Part shown: one piece after another, positions 5,879-8,108 of the stretch | How positions within the stretch are numbered: the stretch's first letter is position 1 | How the letters are laid out: every line of letters begins with the position of its first letter | From: an uncultured Gammaproteobacteria bacterium | Lineage (GTDB): Bacteria; Pseudomonadota; Gammaproteobacteria; Arenicellales; UBA868 | Direction: 5' to 3' | Length of the DNA stretch: 8,108 nucleotides | Assembly: GCA_913051905.1 (NCBI GenBank) | Contig: CAJXBY010000117.1 | Location: forward strand, 1-8,108 | Notes under the pieces: generated by a model | Seen by the model: only the letters and a program-made list of their open reading frames with translations | Database searches by the model: none | What the model was told of the DNA's origin: nothing | Program-made: the position numbers and the translations under genes

Positions 5879-6511
5879 TCATGCGAACAGCTCTTGAATG
5901 GGCCGGTCGCCATCCACGAGATCCAGCACCCGCCCTCTTTCCTGGACGGAACTCGCGAGCACTGCGAGAATACAGTCTGCAACGTTCTCGCGTGAAATCG
6001 CTTTGGGTCCCGTAGCTTCAAAGGCCGTACTGACTGTACCACTGCCCGGTTCATCCGTCAGACGGCCCGGCCTTAACACGGTGTACGGGACCCGGCTTGC
6101 CCGCAAATAATCATCAGCCGCTTTCTTGGCCACCATATAAGGCGCAATTTGGGGAAAATGTGACAGTGGACGGTCCGCATCCAAAGCACTGATCATGACA
6201 AAATGTCCAATGCCCTGCTGTTCGCTTTCGTCAATCGCTCGCACAGCACCGTACAGGTCCACCATCAGGGTCTTGTCTGCTCCGGTGTGCCCGCCAGATC
6301 CGGCGGTGAACACGACCTGGGTCACTCCGTCGAATGCATGAGAGAATTCGCCCTCCAGATTAGCGACTACGGCTTTGACACCCAGTTTTTCAATACCCGG
6401 AACCTGCCCAGGATCACGGACCATTCCGACGAGGTCGATACCCATCGCACCACCTTTTTGGCAGACCCGCTGGCCGACCTTTCCATTGGCTCCGATGATC
6501 AATGCAGTCAT
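5879..6511 (-). CDS. Atypical SDR / NAD(P)-binding oxidoreductase
   Basis: A 210-residue Rossmann-fold protein of the NAD(P)H-binding, atypical short-chain dehydrogenase type (YwnB/YtfG-like, COG0702-type). The nucleotide motif IIGANGKVGQ has G7-x2-G10-x2-G13. Arg32 after strand 2 (VRDPGQ) suggests NADP(H) preference. S108 in VMISALD and Y125-x3-K129 (YMVAK) keep the order of an SDR catalytic set, so enzymatic activity is possible; many relatives are instead redox sensors or reductases of unknown substrate. LRPGRLTDEPGSG (146-158) is the family's usual C-terminal element. The start at 6511 has GAGGAG six bases upstream (6518-6523). It is transcribed away from yaiI and towards the nitroreductase, and may share a transcript with the latter. 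Confidence 0.9.
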   Translation of the reverse strand: MTALIIGANGKVGQRVCQKGGAMGIDLVGMVRDPGQVPGIEKLGVKAVVANLEGEFSHAFDGVTQVVFTAGSGGHTGADKTLMVDLYGAVRAIDESEQQGIGHFVMISALDADRPLSHFPQIAPYMVAKKAADDYLRASRVPYTVLRPGRLTDEPGSGTVSTAFEATGPKAISRENVADCILAVLASSVQERGRVLDLVDGDRPIQELFA

Positions 6512-6602
6512 GAACTACTCCTCGTAAATGTGCCGGATTGGAAATTGTAACTAACTCGAACCTCCTCAGAGTGAACTTAAAACTGGCTACTCGTCAAACG
6601 CC

Positions 6603-7043
6603 ATGATCTGGGTCGACGCCGATGCTTGCCCCAAGGTAATCAAGCAGATTCTGTATCGGGCTGCCGAACGGATCCCAGTGAAGATCACCCTGGTCGCAAA
6701 CCGAGCTCTACCAGTGCCAAAGTCTCCCTATATCCAATTCATCCGGGTCGAAACCGGGTTCGACATCGCAGACCACTGCATCGTGGGCAATGCCAGGCCC
6801 GGCGATCTGGTGGTTACCGGGGACATTCCGCTTGCTGCTGAACTGATCGACAAGGGTTGCATAGCCTTGAGCCCCCGCGGCGAACTGTACGACGATGAGA
6901 ACATTCGGGAGAGGCTAAATATTCGGGATTTTTTCGACACGCTACGGGGCAGCGGAGTTCACAGCGGGGGTCCGCCGTCATTCAGTCAAGCCGACAGAAT
7001 GAGATTTGCCAACCAGCTAGACCGGTTACTTTCAAGCCTATAG
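6603..7043 (+). CDS. yaiI: YaiI/YqxD family protein (UPF0178, DUF188)
   Basis: A 146-residue protein closely resembling E. coli YaiI. Conserved elements are WVDADACP (3-10), ILYRAAER (16-23), LVANRAL (30-36), [12 protein letters not shown] (51-62), the [16 protein letters not shown] stretch (67-82), [10 protein letters not shown] (88-97) and the [18 protein letters not shown] region (101-118). The family is uncharacterised but related in fold to PIN/NYN nucleases, and the acidic residues D5, D7 and D74 are placed where such enzymes bind metal, so a nuclease role is a fair but unproven guess. The start follows family practice ([11 protein letters not shown]) even though no good ribosome site precedes it. 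It is divergent from the SDR gene across a 91-base gap. Cytoplasmic. Confidence 0.95.
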   Translation: MIWVDADACPKVIKQILYRAAERIPVKITLVANRALPVPKSPYIQFIRVETGFDIADHCIVGNARPGDLVVTGDIPLAAELIDKGCIALSPRGELYDDENIRERLNIRDFFDTLRGSGVHSGGPPSFSQADRMRFANQLDRLLSSL

Positions 7044-7060
7044 CCGGTTACCCTCCGAAA

Positions 7061-7110
7061 ACAGTCAAAAACTGTGCGGCAGCATTGATCTTGCGATAAA
7101 GTTGCCGCAC
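7061..7110. repeat. Two adjoining inverted repeats after yaiI
   Basis: A small stem ACAGT (7061-7065) with ACTGT (7071-7075) has a five-base loop. It is overlapped by a longer stem in which GTGCGGCAGC (7074-7083) pairs with GTTGCCGCAC (7101-7110): ten pairs including one G-U, 17-base loop. They start 18 bases after the yaiI stop. No T-run follows, so a standard intrinsic terminator is not shown. The overlap at 7074-7075 means that the two stems are mutually exclusive, as in an attenuator. A simple protective 3' hairpin is equally possible. Confidence 0.4.
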
Positions 7111-7190
7111 ATCCGCCCTGAACCCGGCTCCGGTCTACTGTTCGAAGCTCCTCTCACGGCAAATATCAACATCCAGGAACCCGTAAACCG

Positions 7191-7271
7191 ATGAGTGAAC
7201 CACCAAAACTGCAACTCATCTACTTTAAGCTGAACCGACCGGGATATCACCGGTGTCGAGATACGCCCTGA
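7191..7271 (+). CDS. Possible 26-residue leader or remnant ORF overlapping the cupin ATG
   Basis: An ATG frame encodes MSEPPKLQLIYFKLNRPGYH followed by RCRDTP and stops at 7271. Its TGA overlaps an in-frame ATG of the cupin gene as TGATG, a usual arrangement for translational coupling. AGGA about 12-15 bases upstream is a weak, distant ribosome site. The first residues faintly recall the N-terminal strand of glutathione S-transferases, but this is too short to trust. It may be a coupling leader, a decayed gene end, or chance. Confidence 0.2.
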   Translation: MSEPPKLQLIYFKLNRPGYHRCRDTP

Positions 7272-7588
7272 TGAGTAGGAACTACACCATTGAAGGCCGA
7301 GAATTCATCGCTGAGGTCAAAGGACTCAGGACTTCTATTCTGACGATCGGGCCAGGCCAATGCGTACCGTGGCACCATCACAGTGAGGTGACCGACACTT
7401 TTTTCTGCATGGAAGGCCCCATGCAGATAGAAACCCGAATGCCCGAGGAGCGGCGATTGCTCAAACCAGGTGAAACGACGGCTGTCCCTGCCAACCAACC
7501 TCACCGGGTATCGGGTGTCAACGGCGGTCGCTGTAAATTCCTGATCATCCAGGGAGTCGGTGATTACGACTACATTCCGGATGACTAG
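7253..7588 (+). CDS. Small single-domain cupin protein
   Basis: A 111-residue cupin (Cupin_2 type). Motif 1 is seen in GQCVPWHHHSEVTDTFFCMEG (metal ligand candidates H41, H43 and D48, with Asp where the canonical Glu sits), and motif 2 in GETTAVPANQPHRVSG (H84). The residues suit a mononuclear metal site, so it may be a dioxygenase, isomerase or sugar/ligand-binding protein; the substrate cannot be told. Two starts compete: GTG at 7253, with GGGAT 7 bases upstream, and ATG at 7271, six codons later, which overlaps the stop of a short upstream ORF (TGATG). The conserved part begins at YTIEGREF, after both, so homology does not decide. It stands between yaiI and ycgN on the same strand with gaps of about 210 and 119 bases, so it is probably its own unit. 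Confidence 0.85.
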   Translation: MSRYALMSRNYTIEGREFIAEVKGLRTSILTIGPGQCVPWHHHSEVTDTFFCMEGPMQIETRMPEERRLLKPGETTAVPANQPHRVSGVNGGRCKFLIIQGVGDYDYIPDD

Positions 7589-7707
7589 AACTGATCTTTA
7601 CTGCCCGCGTAATTGCTGGCAACTCCGGGGCAGCTCTCGATTCCCCGATTGATCCGACGCAGCGAACGGGACCCGGCATTCGCAGATCTGATCGCACTAC
7701 AAGAAGA

Positions 7708-8103
7708 ATGGCCCAGCATTTAACATCGTTGAGTCATCAAGAGTGGGAGGATCTTTGCGACGGCTGCGGGCGTTGCTGTGTGGTCAAACTCGAGGACGAT
7801 GAGACGGGCGAACTGCACTACACCAATGTCGCTTGTCGTTACCTGGATACCGAGACCTGCCGCTGCAGCGATTATGACAACCGCAGCAGGATCAATCCGC
7901 GGTGTATGGTTCTGTCGCCGGACGATCACGACACTTTGGACCTGATGCCTGCAACCTGTGCCTACCGACTTCTGCATGAAGGACGGCAGACACAATTGTC
8001 ACCACAGGAGTTGTCTGTCAGCGGGCGCGTAGTGTCTGAGGAGTACATCCACGTCGAGCAACTGCCAGACCATATTGCCGACTGGGTCAATGGCGACACA
8101 TAG
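7708..8103 (+). CDS. ycgN: YcgN family cysteine cluster protein (UPF0260)
   Basis: A 131-residue protein closely resembling E. coli YcgN, of unknown function. The N-terminal signature LCDGCGRCC gives C17-x2-C20-x2-C23-C24, followed by TNVACRYLDTETCRC (C43, C51, C53), C66 and MPATCAYRLL (C84). Nine cysteines in this spacing point to an Fe-S or zinc cluster; relatives are annotated as Fe-S/zinc cluster proteins (CxxCxxCC type). The E. coli protein has about a dozen more N-terminal residues (a FWQSK-like start); no such sequence is encoded in frame upstream of 7708, so this version is truncated at the N-terminus or the family is variable there. The ribosome site is poor (AAGAAG abuts the ATG). 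Its C-terminus ends at VNGDT, a little shorter than the E. coli protein. Confidence 0.93.
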   Translation: MAQHLTSLSHQEWEDLCDGCGRCCVVKLEDDETGELHYTNVACRYLDTETCRCSDYDNRSRINPRCMVLSPDDHDTLDLMPATCAYRLLHEGRQTQLSPQELSVSGRVVSEEYIHVEQLPDHIADWVNGDT

Positions 8104-8108
8104 ACGGC

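Noticed and set aside
1..8108. Mobile elements, CRISPR array, tRNA or rRNA genes
   Set aside because: No transposase or integrase motif, no regularly spaced repeat array, no cloverleaf-like sequence or rRNA signature was seen by eye on either strand.

Overview
The window looks like chromosomal DNA of a gammaproteobacterium, probably an environmental or marine-type lineage. The best taxonomic signals are close matches to the UPF0178 (YaiI) and UPF0260 (YcgN) families, seen alongside an LLM-class flavin/F420-type oxidoreductase and a nitroreductase of the kind common in environmental proteobacteria. This placement is inference from protein families, not a phylogeny. I saw no insertion sequence, phage gene, CRISPR array, tRNA or rRNA.

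Layout. (1) Positions 1-1444, minus strand: a two-gene unit of a Cys/His-rich DUF1326 protein followed by a multi-pass DUF2182 membrane protein, which runs off the left edge. (2) 1445-1870: a gene-free stretch of about 425 bases between divergent genes. It carries a good sigma70-like promoter facing right, four imperfect copies of a 13-base motif, a 12-base perfect palindrome and a stable hairpin. (3) 1871-4947, plus strand: a class III adenylate cyclase with an N-terminal two-CxxC module and an unusual C-terminal membrane region, a free-standing B3/B4 (PheT-like) domain protein, and an LLM oxidoreductase of the MSMEG_2256 type. The gaps are 58 and 73 bases, so co-transcription is possible. 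(4) 5110-6511, minus strand, convergent with the previous block: an atypical SDR NAD(P)-binding protein, then a nitroreductase, with a palindrome between them. (5) 6603-8103, plus strand: yaiI, a small cupin and the Fe-S/zinc-like Cys-cluster protein YcgN. Inverted repeats and a 26-codon open frame that overlaps the cupin ATG lie between yaiI and the cupin.

How the parts may work together. The DUF1326/DUF2182 pair is a recurrent gene neighbourhood with conserved Cys and His residues, and so probably handles metal or thiols at the membrane. The divergent cyclase also carries a probable metal-binding two-CxxC module and shares the repeat-bearing intergenic region. A metal- or redox-responsive cAMP module is therefore the most attractive hypothesis here, but it rests on layout alone. 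The LLM protein, nitroreductase, SDR and cupin form a loose redox neighbourhood without any visible pathway marker. The remaining genes are ordinary gammaproteobacterial housekeeping or uncharacterised families.
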